DNA from: JBGPOS01 sp041488155 | GTDB taxonomy: Bacteria; Chloroflexota; Dehalococcoidia; Tepidiformales; Tepidiformaceae | Length of the DNA: 64,000 nt | Assembly: GCA_041488155.1 (NCBI GenBank) | Contig: JBGPOS010000012.1 | Span: 6,728 to 70,727, forward strand | Direction: 5' to 3' | Shown here: piece by piece, positions 1 through 8,265 of the stretch | Layout of the letters: each line of letters opens with the position of its first letter | Numbering within the stretch: position 1 is the first letter of the stretch | Program-made: the position numbers and the translations under genes | Notes under the pieces: generated by a model | What the model was told of the DNA's origin: nothing | The model's database searches: none | The model's input: only the letters and a program-made list of their open reading frames with translations

Positions 1-1
1 G

Positions 2-1213
2 CCGGGGAACGAGGGCCGGGCTGTCGAGTTCCTCAGCGAGATCCTGGCTGGGGAGGGGATCGGCGTAGAGACTGCCGAATCGGCTCCGGGCCGCTCGAAC
101 CTCATCGCCCGGCTGGGACCGGCTGACCGCAGCGTCTGCCTTTTGAACCACACCGACGTTGTCCCCGTCGAACGCCAGTTCTGGGACGTGGAGCCGTTCG
201 CCGGAGAGCTGCGAGATGGCTTTGTCTGGGGCCGGGGAGCGCTGGACATGAAGGGAATGGGCATCATCGAACTGATGACCTTTCTGCTGCTCAAGCGGCA
301 GGGGGTACGGCTGCGAAGGGGGGTGACGTTCCTGGCGGCCGCCGACGAGGAGGCGGGGAGCACCTACGGGGTCAGCTGGCTCGCGGAGAATCGGCCGGAG
401 TGGATGGAGTCCGAGCTAGTTATCAACGAAGGCGCTTACGGACTGGCGGGGGTGGGGAGCAAGGACAAGATGGTCTTCCAGGTGGCGCCGAGCGAAAAGG
501 TGCCCTTCTGGCTGCGGCTGACGGTGCGGGGGCGTCCCGGACACGGGTCGGTCCCGCACGGGGACAACTGCGCACAACACCTCGTCGAGGCGCTCCATCG
601 CGTCGAGGGATGGCAGCGGGAGCTCCGGCTAACGCCTCTGATGCGCGCTCACGTCCGGGCCATGGTGGCAGCCGGCGCGATGCGAGCGGGTAAGGACGAG
701 GATGTGTTGCGCAGGGCGGAGCGGAACCCCGCGTTGCGAGCCAGGCTGACAAACACGGTGGTGTTGACGACGATGAACGCGGGGATCAAGGTGAACGTGA
801 TCCCGGCGGAGGCTTCGGCCACGCTTGATTGCCGACTGCTCCCCGACGTGGACCCCGACGCCTTCCGTTCGGAGTTGAAGGGTGTTATCGCCGACGAGCG
901 GGTGGGAATCGAGGTGCTCAATCGCTTCGAGGGGAGCGAATCGAGCATGGACACCGAGTTCGTTCGGGTCGCACGGGAGGTGGTGAGTGAGATGGTGGAG
1001 GGCTCGAGCCTCGTGCCGGAGTTGACTACGGGGTTCACAGACTCGCGCATCTACCGGGTACGCGGGGTGCAGGCCTACGGGTTCGTGCCCTGCCTCGTGG
1101 ACCCCGAGCATCTTGGCGGCGTGCATGGCCATAATGAGCGGTTGAGCGTGGACAACCTGCGCTTGGGTATGCAGGTGCTCTATGAAGTGGTGAGGAGGCT
1201 TTGCGCGGCATGA
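2..1213 (+). CDS. M20 family metallopeptidase/deacylase (5' end outside window)
   Basis: The open frame runs in from before base 1, so the N-terminus is missing; 403 residues are visible. It matches the M20 family (ArgE/DapE/carboxypeptidase G2-like), zinc hydrolases that cut amide bonds of amino-acid or peptide substrates in the cytoplasm. Metal-site motifs occur in the usual order: HTDVVP near residue 49, ALDMKG near 82, DEEAG near 115 and VHGHNE near 375. The middle segment (GRPGHGSVPH onward) fits the lid/dimerisation domain. The stop codon overlaps the start of the next gene in an ATGA, suggesting coupled translation. The substrate cannot be told from sequence. Confidence 0.9.
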   Translation, partial: PGNEGRAVEFLSEILAGEGIGVETAESAPGRSNLIARLGPADRSVCLLNHTDVVPVERQFWDVEPFAGELRDGFVWGRGALDMKGMGIIELMTFLLLKRQGVRLRRGVTFLAAADEEAGSTYGVSWLAENRPEWMESELVINEGAYGLAGVGSKDKMVFQVAPSEKVPFWLRLTVRGRPGHGSVPHGDNCAQHLVEALHRVEGWQRELRLTPLMRAHVRAMVAAGAMRAGKDEDVLRRAERNPALRARLTNTVVLTTMNAGIKVNVIPAEASATLDCRLLPDVDPDAFRSELKGVIADERVGIEVLNRFEGSESSMDTEFVRVAREVVSEMVEGSSLVPELTTGFTDSRIYRVRGVQAYGFVPCLVDPEHLGGVHGHNERLSVDNLRLGMQVLYEVVRRLCAA

Positions 1214-2169
1214 ACAGCTACATTGCCTGGCTGGACTCTCCGGATGGGGCGACGACGGATCGCGTCGGCGGGAAGGGGGCGAGCCTTGCCAGGCTGGGCG
1301 CGGCAGGGTTCCCGGTGCCCCCGGGGTTCGCCGTTACCGTGGACGCTTACCGGCTGTTCCACGAGGTGCACGGGCTCGATGCTGCGATGGAAAGTCTGTC
1401 GGCGGTCACCGGCAGGCCCACGCCAGCGCAGGTGCGAGAAGCTTGCGGGCCACTGCTCGAACGGCTTGCCGAGGCCGAGCTGCCGTCCGCTGTTTGCGAG
1501 TCGGTGCGCACCGCTTTCCATCAGCTCGAGTCGCGAACGGGCGACGGGGCAACGTTCGCGGTGCGCTCCAGCGGCGTGAGCGAGGACGGGGCGGGGGCGA
1601 GCTTCGCGGGTCTCTACGAGAGTTATCTGAACCTGAGCGGACCTGAATCGGTGCTGGACGCGCTCCTGCGGTGCTACCAGTGTCTCTGGCACCCGCGGGC
1701 GGCCCACTACCGCACGATCAAGGGCATCGACCATCGGAGCGAGGCGATGTGCGTGGTCGTGATGGAGACGGTCTCCAGCCACGTGAGCGGGGTGGCCTTT
1801 TCTCTCAATCCGGTGACCGGTGCGACCGAGGAAGTGGTGATTAACGCTTCCTGGGGCCTTGGCGAGGCCATCGTTTCGGGACTGGTCACGCCTGACAATT
1901 ACATAGCGATGAAGGACGGCACCGTCACCCGCACCGAGGTGTTCGAGAAACACGCGCGGATCGTGGCGGTGCCGGGAGGGACTGAACAACAAGAGGTGCC
2001 GGCCGGGCTCGCGAACGCTCAGGCATTGAGCGAGGAGCAGATCGGGAAGGTGGCAACGACGGCCGCCGCGGTGGAGAAGCAATACGGCTGCCCGATAGAC
2101 ATCGAGTTCGCGTTCGACGAGAACGGCCGGTTCTACCTTCTCCAGGCGAGGCCGATCACGACGCACTAG
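1210..2169 (+). CDS. Stand-alone PEP synthase/PPDK N-terminal (ATP-binding) domain protein
   Basis: A 319-residue protein starting at the ATG that overlaps the upstream stop codon. It matches the nucleotide-binding N-domain of phosphoenolpyruvate synthase: GGKGASLARL near the N-terminus, then AVRSSGVSEDGAGASFAG, then a closing LLQARPIT. Family members are normally 750-900 residues and also carry the swivelling phosphohistidine domain and the PEP/pyruvate barrel. Both are absent, because the protein stops right after QARPIT. It may work with separately encoded domains or as another ATP-dependent phosphotransferase (rifampin phosphotransferases share this fold). The ends of this gene and the opposite-strand gene overlap by 14 bases. 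Confidence 0.85.
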   Translation: MNSYIAWLDSPDGATTDRVGGKGASLARLGAAGFPVPPGFAVTVDAYRLFHEVHGLDAAMESLSAVTGRPTPAQVREACGPLLERLAEAELPSAVCESVRTAFHQLESRTGDGATFAVRSSGVSEDGAGASFAGLYESYLNLSGPESVLDALLRCYQCLWHPRAAHYRTIKGIDHRSEAMCVVVMETVSSHVSGVAFSLNPVTGATEEVVINASWGLGEAIVSGLVTPDNYIAMKDGTVTRTEVFEKHARIVAVPGGTEQQEVPAGLANAQALSEEQIGKVATTAAAVEKQYGCPIDIEFAFDENGRFYLLQARPITTH

Positions 2170-2545
2170 CTCCCGCTCCGGCATCGCCGGCGAGCGCGCG
2201 AAGCTCCGAGGCAAAGGCATCGACCTGCGCTGAGTCGATGGAGGCGGTCGGCTCGCTACCGAGGCGCGTGTACCAGCGCTGCACGAGTTCCTGCACGGCC
2301 GGGTCGACGCCGGAAGCTATGCCGCCGCGCGCGGCCCGTGCCGCGAACGGGGAACTGGGCCGCCCGAGGTCGTCGAGGGTCGCTACGCCGCGCTGGATGG
2401 CGATAGCGTGCAGCAGGTGTTCGGGTGAGACGTCGCCCTGTCCGAGGTAATTCGCTACCGCGGATGCGGTCGTGAGGATGTCGACGAAACGGAGGCCGGA
2501 AACGGGCGGGGACCCTGAGCCGGCAGAAGGCTCCCCGCCGTTCAC
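2156..2545 (-). CDS. Small Clp_N-like helical protein
   Basis: A 129-residue protein. The start is the GTG overlapping the stop of the upstream acyl synthetase fusion (GTGA), so it is probably coupled to it. The stretch ANYLGQGDVSPEHLLHAIAI resembles the Clp_N repeat of ClpA/ClpC, where V-x-PEHLL is a recurring signature. Only one clear repeat is visible and there is no ATPase domain. Residues 85-129 are an Ala-rich region likely to be helical. A role as adaptor or partner of the upstream enzyme is a guess. The fold call is tentative; that it is a real gene is supported by the overlap and the conserved-looking motif. Confidence 0.6.
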   Translation of the reverse strand: MNGGEPSAGSGSPPVSGLRFVDILTTASAVANYLGQGDVSPEHLLHAIAIQRGVATLDDLGRPSSPFAARAARGGIASGVDPAVQELVQRWYTRLGSEPTASIDSAQVDAFASELRALAGDAGAGASAS

Positions 2546-5004
2546 GCTTCGCGGACGGCCTGTTCGAGGCGGCCGGTCACTTCGGCGTAGTTCGACCCAC
2601 GGGGGAACGTGAGCGGCTCGCCGATGCTCACGCGGACGCGCGCTCGGGGGTGGGGCAACCACTTCCCCTCGTAAAAACCCGGGCGAAGGACGTCGATGCG
2701 CATGGGTAAGACGGGGGCGCCAGTCTCGACGGCGAGCCAGGCAGTCCCGCTCTTGAACGGCTTGGTCGGGCCGCAGACAGTGAGCTCGCCTTCGGGGAAG
2801 ATCAGCACGTTCCAACCGTCGTCGATCATCCTGGCGACGTGTTCGAGGCTTTCGCGTACGCCGCTGCCTTCTTTTGCGAAGGGGAAGGCGTTGCCGAGCA
2901 GGCTGGCCCAGAACCCTCGAAGGCGGTTGCCGAAGATGTCGCTGGCGGCGGCGGCAATGGCGACGCGCTGGCGGAACCCGGCCGGCATGCTGCGGAGAAG
3001 CATCGCCTGGTCGAGGTGCATATCGTGGTTGCTGATGATGATGCAGGGTTCGGCGACGCGGGCGATCCGCTCCCTGCCGCGGATGTCGACCGTGTAGCCG
3101 ATGCGCAGGAGAGGGAAGACGAGGCCGGTCATGAGAGCGCGGCGGAGCCAACGCACCGGCCTCCAGCGCGGCCACGTGGAGAAGCGGTGCGTGTCGGGCT
3201 TGTGTTCGCTTTTGGTGACCAATGCGCGTAGCTCCGCGACCGTTGTGCGCGGTCCGATCTCAGTATCGTCGATGTAGACGCCAAGCTCTTCCTCGATGGC
3301 CGAGAGCAGCTCAACGCGGCTAAGGGAGTCCAAGCCGAGGTCTGACCCGAGACCGTGGCTCTCTTCTATCTCGCCGTCGTTACGGCTGGCCTGGGCGATC
3401 AGACGACGCAATGGGTCGGCGTCGGCCGCGGCGGGCGGAGCGGCGGCGACTGGCTGTTGGTCGCGAAGGTAATCCAGGACGAGGTTGCGGCGAACTTTGA
3501 GGGTGTGGGTGCGGGGGAAGTCCTCGCCGGGCCAGGCGGTCGCGCCCAAGATCTGCTGGCGGTCGTCGAGGACCTCGTTGGCGGCGCGCATGGCGGATTC
3601 GGCGGCGCCCGGCTCGGATTCCAGGACGACCGCGTGGACGCGGACATCGCCGTCGCGTTCGAGGCCGACGACAACCGCATCGGTCACCCCGGGCTGGTGA
3701 CAGAGCACCTGTTCGATGTCTTCGGGATACACGTTCTGGCCGTCGGGCAGAACGATGAGGTCCTTCTTGCGCCCCTTGAGGTAGAGGTAGCCGTCTTCGA
3801 TGTAGCCGAGGTCACCGGTCCGGTACCAGTCTTCATCGAAGGAGGCCGCGCTCGCGGCGGAGTTCTTCCAGTAGCCTGAAAAGACGTTGGGGCCGCGCGT
3901 TTGCACCTCGCCGTCTTCGGCGATCCGCACTTGCTGGCCAGGGAGTGGCCGGCCGACGCTGCGCAGGCGGCGATCATCACGGGGATTCACTGATATGACG
4001 GGGGAGCACTCGGTAGCCCCATAGCCTTCGACGACAGGGATGCCCATCGCCTCCCACTTGAGCTGGACCTGGGGGTCGAGCGCGGCCCCGCCGCTGGCCA
4101 TGAGGTCGAGCTTGCCGCCAAAGCGCGAGAGGACCGGCCTGAAGAGGAAGCGGCGTCCCCGTTCGGGGAGTGGGCCGGCGAGGCGACGCAGGCGCTCAAG
4201 GGTGTGCAGACGGCCTGTGTTGGCGGCCTCGCGTTCGACGCCATTCATCAGGAGAGTAAGCACCTGGGGGACGCCGATGATCATCGTCGGCTTCCAGTCC
4301 TGCATGGTGCGGGAGAGGATGGAGGGCTGGCGGCTGGAGGGGTAGTAGACAGCGGCGCCGACGGCAAGGGGCGCGAAGCAGCCGCCGATCTGCTCAAACA
4401 TGTGGCTCAGCGGCAGAAGGGAGAGCATTCGCGTGTCTGTCCGGATGGGAATGACATCGAGGGCGGCTTCCACATTCGAGGCGATGTTGCCGTGGCTCAG
4501 CATGACGCCTTTGGGATCGCCTGTGGTGCCGGAGGTGTAGATGATCTGGGCGAGGTCGCCAGCCTCGGGTGGATGTGGCGCGACGCGGCCATCGAGGGCG
4601 AGATCGAGGGTGTCGAACTCAACCGTCGGGACTTCGAGGGCGCGCATGACCTCGGCCTGCTGGCGGCCGGCGAAGGCGAGCGCGGGCTCGGTCTGGGCGA
4701 CGATCCGTTCGACGAAGTCGCGCGAGCTCCGGACATCGAGGGGCACCACGACTGCGCCGGCGACGAACATCCCGAACATGGCGGCCACCCAGTCGGGCTG
4801 GTTCGGGGCCCAGATGATGACGCGGTCGCCGGGCTGAACATGACGCTGGAGCGCCAGACTCGCGAAGGCGTGCGCCCGCTGTTCGAGGGCTGCGTAGGTG
4901 AGGTGCTGGGAGCGGACGCCCACGCGCATCAGGCAGGCTGTGCGGCCAGGATAAAGCCGGACAGAGCGCTCGAGAAGCTCGACCAGGGTCTCGATGCCGC
5001 TCAC
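2542..5004 (-). CDS. Trifunctional fusion: AMP-dependent acyl synthetase - acyl carrier domain - PlsC acyltransferase
   Basis: 820 residues, GTG start overlapping the upstream stop (GTGA). Residues about 1-500 are an ANL-family adenylating enzyme: YTSGTTGDPKGV near 153, GYGATECSP, and YRTGDLGYI followed by KGRKKDLI. Residues about 525-605 are an acyl carrier domain with the phosphopantetheine serine in GLDSLS near 556. Residues about 630-820 are a PlsC/LPLAT acyltransferase with NHDMHLD (the HX4D motif) near 657 and FPEGE near 732. The likely job is to activate a fatty acid, load it on the built-in carrier and pass it to a lysophospholipid or glycerol phosphate. E. coli Aas has the reverse order (PlsC first) and no carrier domain. 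Confidence 0.9.
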   Translation of the reverse strand: MSGIETLVELLERSVRLYPGRTACLMRVGVRSQHLTYAALEQRAHAFASLALQRHVQPGDRVIIWAPNQPDWVAAMFGMFVAGAVVVPLDVRSSRDFVERIVAQTEPALAFAGRQQAEVMRALEVPTVEFDTLDLALDGRVAPHPPEAGDLAQIIYTSGTTGDPKGVMLSHGNIASNVEAALDVIPIRTDTRMLSLLPLSHMFEQIGGCFAPLAVGAAVYYPSSRQPSILSRTMQDWKPTMIIGVPQVLTLLMNGVEREAANTGRLHTLERLRRLAGPLPERGRRFLFRPVLSRFGGKLDLMASGGAALDPQVQLKWEAMGIPVVEGYGATECSPVISVNPRDDRRLRSVGRPLPGQQVRIAEDGEVQTRGPNVFSGYWKNSAASAASFDEDWYRTGDLGYIEDGYLYLKGRKKDLIVLPDGQNVYPEDIEQVLCHQPGVTDAVVVGLERDGDVRVHAVVLESEPGAAESAMRAANEVLDDRQQILGATAWPGEDFPRTHTLKVRRNLVLDYLRDQQPVAAAPPAAADADPLRRLIAQASRNDGEIEESHGLGSDLGLDSLSRVELLSAIEEELGVYIDDTEIGPRTTVAELRALVTKSEHKPDTHRFSTWPRWRPVRWLRRALMTGLVFPLLRIGYTVDIRGRERIARVAEPCIIISNHDMHLDQAMLLRSMPAGFRQRVAIAAAASDIFGNRLRGFWASLLGNAFPFAKEGSGVRESLEHVARMIDDGWNVLIFPEGELTVCGPTKPFKSGTAWLAVETGAPVLPMRIDVLRPGFYEGKWLPHPRARVRVSIGEPLTFPRGSNYAEVTGRLEQAVREA

Positions 5005-5771
5005 GGCAAGAGCGTCCGGGCGAACTCCCTGACCTTGAGGTCGGCACCGGTCAGGATGGGCCGGAAGTGGCTAAAGCAGAGCGTTTCGAAGTCAAGACCG
5101 GCGAGCTTGTGTACGGAGTCGCCGGCGGTCGCCATGTCCTCGGTGAAGAGACGGCTGGGCAGCATAAGTCTGCCGAACTTGTACTGCATGGCATCGCCGA
5201 CGAGCAATACGCCGCGATTGGGGAAGTGGATGGAGATGCTGCCGGCGGTATGGCCGGGCGCGTGGACGACGCGCATGCCGCCGAGGCCAGGCAACTCGTC
5301 GCCGTCCTCGAGGTGCTCATCGACCCGGGCCGCGCCTGGGTCGTTGCGCAGCAGAAACGGCTCGCAAATGCGGGCGAGAAGCGGGTGGGTGAAGGGATTG
5401 GGAAGGGGTTCGCCGCTCTGGATCTGCGGCGCCTCAGCGAGATGGACGCCGGTCTTCGCTGAGATCCAGTTCTGGAGCTCAGGCAGGCCGCCGACGTGAT
5501 CGAAGTGGTAGTGCGTGATGAGGATGGTCTTGATGTAGTCGGGGCTACGGCCGAGTTCTTCGAGGGCCTTGAGGATCCGGATACCTGAGCCGGGACTGCC
5601 GGTGTCGATCAGCGTTATGTCGTCTTCGACGACCAGGTAGGCGCGGGAGCCGCGGGTACGAACCTGGTACAACCCGGGGAGCACTTCGATGACCATGCGG
5701 AAGGGCGCGGGCTTGATCTCGTCCCAGCGTTCCTGCCAGGTCTGCTTGCGTTCTGCGGAGGCTCGTCCCAC
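5001..5771 (-). CDS. Metallo-beta-lactamase fold hydrolase
   Basis: 256 residues with the zinc motif HYHFDHVGGL, a preceding LIDTGSPGSG strand-loop, and a later APGHTAGSISIH carrying the next metal ligand. This is a glyoxalase II-like MBL protein that probably hydrolyses a thioester or ester in the cytosol; the substrate is unknown. It is encoded just upstream of, and overlapping, the acyl synthetase fusion, so acyl-CoA or acyl-ACP thioesterase activity is a reasonable guess. I prefer the GTG at 5771, because an extended -10 element (TGCTATGCT, 5778-5786) would start the transcript right at that codon. An internal ATG at 5696 (MVIEVLPG) is the alternative. Confidence 0.85.
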   Translation of the reverse strand: MGRASAERKQTWQERWDEIKPAPFRMVIEVLPGLYQVRTRGSRAYLVVEDDITLIDTGSPGSGIRILKALEELGRSPDYIKTILITHYHFDHVGGLPELQNWISAKTGVHLAEAPQIQSGEPLPNPFTHPLLARICEPFLLRNDPGAARVDEHLEDGDELPGLGGMRVVHAPGHTAGSISIHFPNRGVLLVGDAMQYKFGRLMLPSRLFTEDMATAGDSVHKLAGLDFETLCFSHFRPILTGADLKVREFARTLLP

Positions 5772-5777
5772 GTGACA

Positions 5778-5786
5778 AGCATAGCA
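5778..5786 (-). promoter_or_regulatory. Extended -10 promoter element for the MBL/acyl synthetase operon
   Basis: Read on the minus strand, 5786 to 5778 is TGC-TATGCT, an extended -10 (TGn plus a 5/6 match to TATAAT). The predicted transcription start falls on or next to the GTG at 5771, which would make this a leaderless message. No good -35 is visible, as is usual for extended -10 promoters. Confidence 0.45.
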
Positions 5787-5891
5787 GGCGGTGAGGCCGC
5801 GGCCGCGCAAAGTGTGCTCGCCGAGGAGGCCTCTGGCTTCGGGCGGGGGTGGAATCAGCGTCGCTTGCCGCGCGTCGGTGGCTCACGGACA

Positions 5892-7088
5892 ATGCGTAGG
5901 CACCAATCGAAAGCAGGGCCACCGCAATTGGCTATTAACCTGGGCGACAACGAGCACGAGGCAGCGTGGCGGAAGGAAGTCCGCGAGTTCATCGCCACCG
6001 AGACCCCGCCGGCGCTGCGTGCTGGCGGCGAGTTGAACGAGAATTCGCTCTTCGGGCGGATGGGGGCGATGAAGGAGTGGCGGGAGAAGGTCGCGGCGAA
6101 GGGCTGGATCGCCCCTTCGTGGCCGACGAAGTACGGCGGCGCCGACATGTCGGTTGTCGACCAATTCGTCATGAACGAGGAGTTCGCCGAATCGGGAGTG
6201 CCGGGGAACGTCGGCGGCTTCGGGGTGATGATGATCGGACCAACGATCATTGAGCACGGGACGGAAGACCAGAAGCAGCTGCACCTCAGCCGCATCCTCA
6301 AGGGCGAGGTGATCTGGTGCCAGGGCTACAGCGAGCCGGGCGCGGGAAGCGACCTCGCAAGCCTCCAGACTCGGGCCGTCCGTGATGGCGACGATTACGT
6401 TGTGAACGGCCAGAAGATCTGGACGACGGGCGCGCAGTTCGCCGACTGGATGTACATGCTGGTGCGGACGGATCCGGACGCCCCGAAGCACCGTGGGATC
6501 ACCTACCTGCTGGTCGACATGAAGAGTCCGGGCGTGACCGTGCGGCCGCTAACGACGCTCGCGGGGACGCAGGCGTTCAACGAGGTCTTCTTCGAAGACG
6601 TGCGAGTGCCGGTCGAGAACCGCGTGGGCGACGAGAACCGCGGGTGGTACGTGGGCACGACGACGCTCGACTTCGAGCGGAGTTCGATCGGCAGCGCAAT
6701 CGGCGTCCGGAAGGCGCTGGAAGGCCTGATCAAGCAAGCGAAATCGAAGGGCGAGGTTTCCTTCGAGCGCACGCGGAGCATCAAAGGCGAGTTCGTTGAC
6801 CGCTGGATCGAGTGCGAAGTCGCGAAGATGCTGAGCTACCGGGTGGTGAGCATGCAGGTCCGGGGGCTCATCCCGAACTACGAAGCGAGCATGTGCAAGA
6901 TGTTCAGCAGCGAACTGCAGCAGCGGATCGCGAACCTGACCATGCATCTCTACGGGATGAACGGGAACGTCCGCAATCGTGCGAGCATGGGCTACATGCA
7001 GGCCGTGAGTTCGACGATCGCGGGCGGAACGACGGAGGTCCAGAAGGGGATCATCGCGACCCGCGGCCTCGGCCTGCCACGGGGATAA
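5892..7088 (+). CDS. Acyl-CoA dehydrogenase
   Basis: 398 residues from the ATG at 5892; the frame is open further upstream but only residues from about INLGDNEHEAAWRKEV look like family sequence. FAD flavoenzyme that introduces an alpha-beta double bond into acyl-CoA thioesters. Visible motifs are GYSEPGAGSDLASLQTRA (substrate/FAD loop) and QKIWTTGAQFADWM. The C-terminal IAGGTTEVQKGII corresponds to the segment that in MCAD holds the catalytic Glu (YEGT); here that position is Gly. This is common in FadE-type relatives, which place the base elsewhere or act as one half of a heteromer. It is transcribed away from the MBL operon. The substrate is unknown. Confidence 0.9.
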   Translation: MRRHQSKAGPPQLAINLGDNEHEAAWRKEVREFIATETPPALRAGGELNENSLFGRMGAMKEWREKVAAKGWIAPSWPTKYGGADMSVVDQFVMNEEFAESGVPGNVGGFGVMMIGPTIIEHGTEDQKQLHLSRILKGEVIWCQGYSEPGAGSDLASLQTRAVRDGDDYVVNGQKIWTTGAQFADWMYMLVRTDPDAPKHRGITYLLVDMKSPGVTVRPLTTLAGTQAFNEVFFEDVRVPVENRVGDENRGWYVGTTTLDFERSSIGSAIGVRKALEGLIKQAKSKGEVSFERTRSIKGEFVDRWIECEVAKMLSYRVVSMQVRGLIPNYEASMCKMFSSELQQRIANLTMHLYGMNGNVRNRASMGYMQAVSSTIAGGTTEVQKGIIATRGLGLPRG

Positions 7089-7101
7089 AGGGAGCTCAGA
7101 G

Positions 7102-7329
7102 ATGGCGATCTACGAATACTACTGCCCGACCTGCCGAGGCCGCTTCGAGCAGCGCAGGCCCATGATTGAGGCGTCCACCACGACGACCTGCGCCCGTGGT
7201 CACCGCGCCGAGCGGGCGATTTCGGCGTTCGCGGTGAGTCGCGCCGGAGCCGCGGTCGCGCTCGAGCCCGAGTCGCGTCCGGGGGGAGGCGGCTGTTGCG
7301 GCCGGGGCGGCTGCGCCTGTTCGAATTAG
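7102..7329 (+). CDS. FmdB-type zinc ribbon protein
   Basis: 75 residues beginning MAIYEYYCPTCRGRFE, the standard opening of the FmdB/CxxC_CxxC_SSSS small zinc-ribbon family. The first pair is CPTC; the second half is CARGH rather than a plain CxxC. The tail is Gly/Cys-rich (GGGGCCGRGGCACSN). A Shine-Dalgarno sequence (GGGAG, 7090-7094) precedes the ATG, and it sits 13 bases after the acyl-CoA dehydrogenase, so it is probably co-transcribed. FmdB was proposed as a regulator of formamidase, but most members have no known function. Confidence 0.85.
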   Translation: MAIYEYYCPTCRGRFEQRRPMIEASTTTTCARGHRAERAISAFAVSRAGAAVALEPESRPGGGGCCGRGGCACSN

Positions 7330-7333
7330 GGCA

Positions 7334-8068
7334 TCAGGCCCCGGCGCGGACGGCAGGGTCTGACCCTCGACCGGGCTCGGGCGGCCGCTTGCGCGACATC
7401 GCGAGGTAGAGCACCGCGGCGGCCACCAGCAAGACGCCCTCGGCGACGGTGAGGGCGCCCACGATGTAGGTCGCCTCCTCCCAGAAGCCCGTCGGGAACA
7501 TCTGGATGAGGTGGTCGGTGTCCGGGTTGAGCTTCCAGAAGTCGTTCTGGAAGACGATTTCGTGGAACTTCGCCCAGGTGGAATCGAAGCCGGCCACGGC
7601 GAAGACGCCGATCCCGACAATCGAGGCAACCCCGACCCCGACGCCAGCGATTGCGTCGCGGGCAAGGTTGCGGAGGGGCCGTTCGCCGGACCAGAGGAAC
7701 ACGCAAACCAGGTACCCGAGCACGACCGCGAGCGTTACCTCGTTCGTGCGGAAGACGACCTGCATGAGCGTCTTCACGTCCTTCATGTGTTCGATCTCGC
7801 GGGCGTTGAAGAGGGAGGTTTCCTGGCCGTTGTCGTTGACGACGATGCGGAGGGTGGAGGCGTCGTTTTCGAAGTAATCGATGATCTCAACGGCTGAGCG
7901 GTCCAGTTCGGGTTGGGCTATGCCGGTGCGGCGGACGGACTCGTATTCGCGAAAACCGTGCTTGTAGAAGCTGATGTCGCCAGCGAGGAAGCGGACGTTT
8001 GATGTCACGAGGAAGAGAGGGAGGGCGACGATGAAGCAGGCCGTGGCAAGCCGCGAAACGAACACCAT
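7334..8068 (-). CDS. DUF1461 (TIGR01906-type) integral membrane protein
   Basis: 244 residues. It has an N-terminal membrane helix (FIVALPLFLVTSNVRFL), a roughly 90-residue extracytoplasmic stretch with EIEHMKDVK, then about three more helices. FHEIVFQNDFWKLNPDTD and MFPTGFW are hallmarks of the DUF1461/TIGR01906 family. The function of the family is unknown. On the minus strand GATAAC (8077-8082) could act as a -10 only a few bases before the ATG, so the message may be nearly leaderless. It converges with the FmdB gene, leaving only four bases between the stop codons. Confidence 0.85.
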   Translation of the reverse strand: MVFVSRLATACFIVALPLFLVTSNVRFLAGDISFYKHGFREYESVRRTGIAQPELDRSAVEIIDYFENDASTLRIVVNDNGQETSLFNAREIEHMKDVKTLMQVVFRTNEVTLAVVLGYLVCVFLWSGERPLRNLARDAIAGVGVGVASIVGIGVFAVAGFDSTWAKFHEIVFQNDFWKLNPDTDHLIQMFPTGFWEEATYIVGALTVAEGVLLVAAAVLYLAMSRKRPPEPGRGSDPAVRAGA

Positions 8069-8220
8069 GGTGTGAAGTTATCCCCGTCCCGGTGCGCAGG
8101 CCCCGCTGGCCATAGTCAACCGCAGGGCAGGAGGTGTCAAACCTTCCGGGCTGGACGCGCGAGATGGTGAGAAGAGCCTGTTGTCCGGCCCTCTGGTAAG
8201 CTCAAACAGCCCCGGCGCCA

Positions 8221-8236
8221 GCGGGGGCGCCCCCGC
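8221..8236. repeat. 16-base perfect GC palindrome in the leader of the CoA ligase gene
   Basis: GCGGGGGCGCCCCCGC reads the same on both strands and lies about 30 bases before the GTG at 8266. It could form a hairpin in the leader or be an operator half. There is no T-run, so it is not a classical terminator. At this base composition it may also be chance. Confidence 0.35.
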
Positions 8237-8265
8237 ACACCGACGCATCTATCGGAGAGGCGATT

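Noticed and set aside
4204..5499. Long plus-strand frame opposite the acyl synthetase and MBL genes
   Set aside because: High-GC antisense shadow; the minus strand encodes clear enzyme motifs in the same place, and the plus-strand protein has none.
8221..8236. GC palindrome as a rho-independent terminator
   Set aside because: No T-run on either strand, and it lies in the leader of a gene with its own ribosome site.
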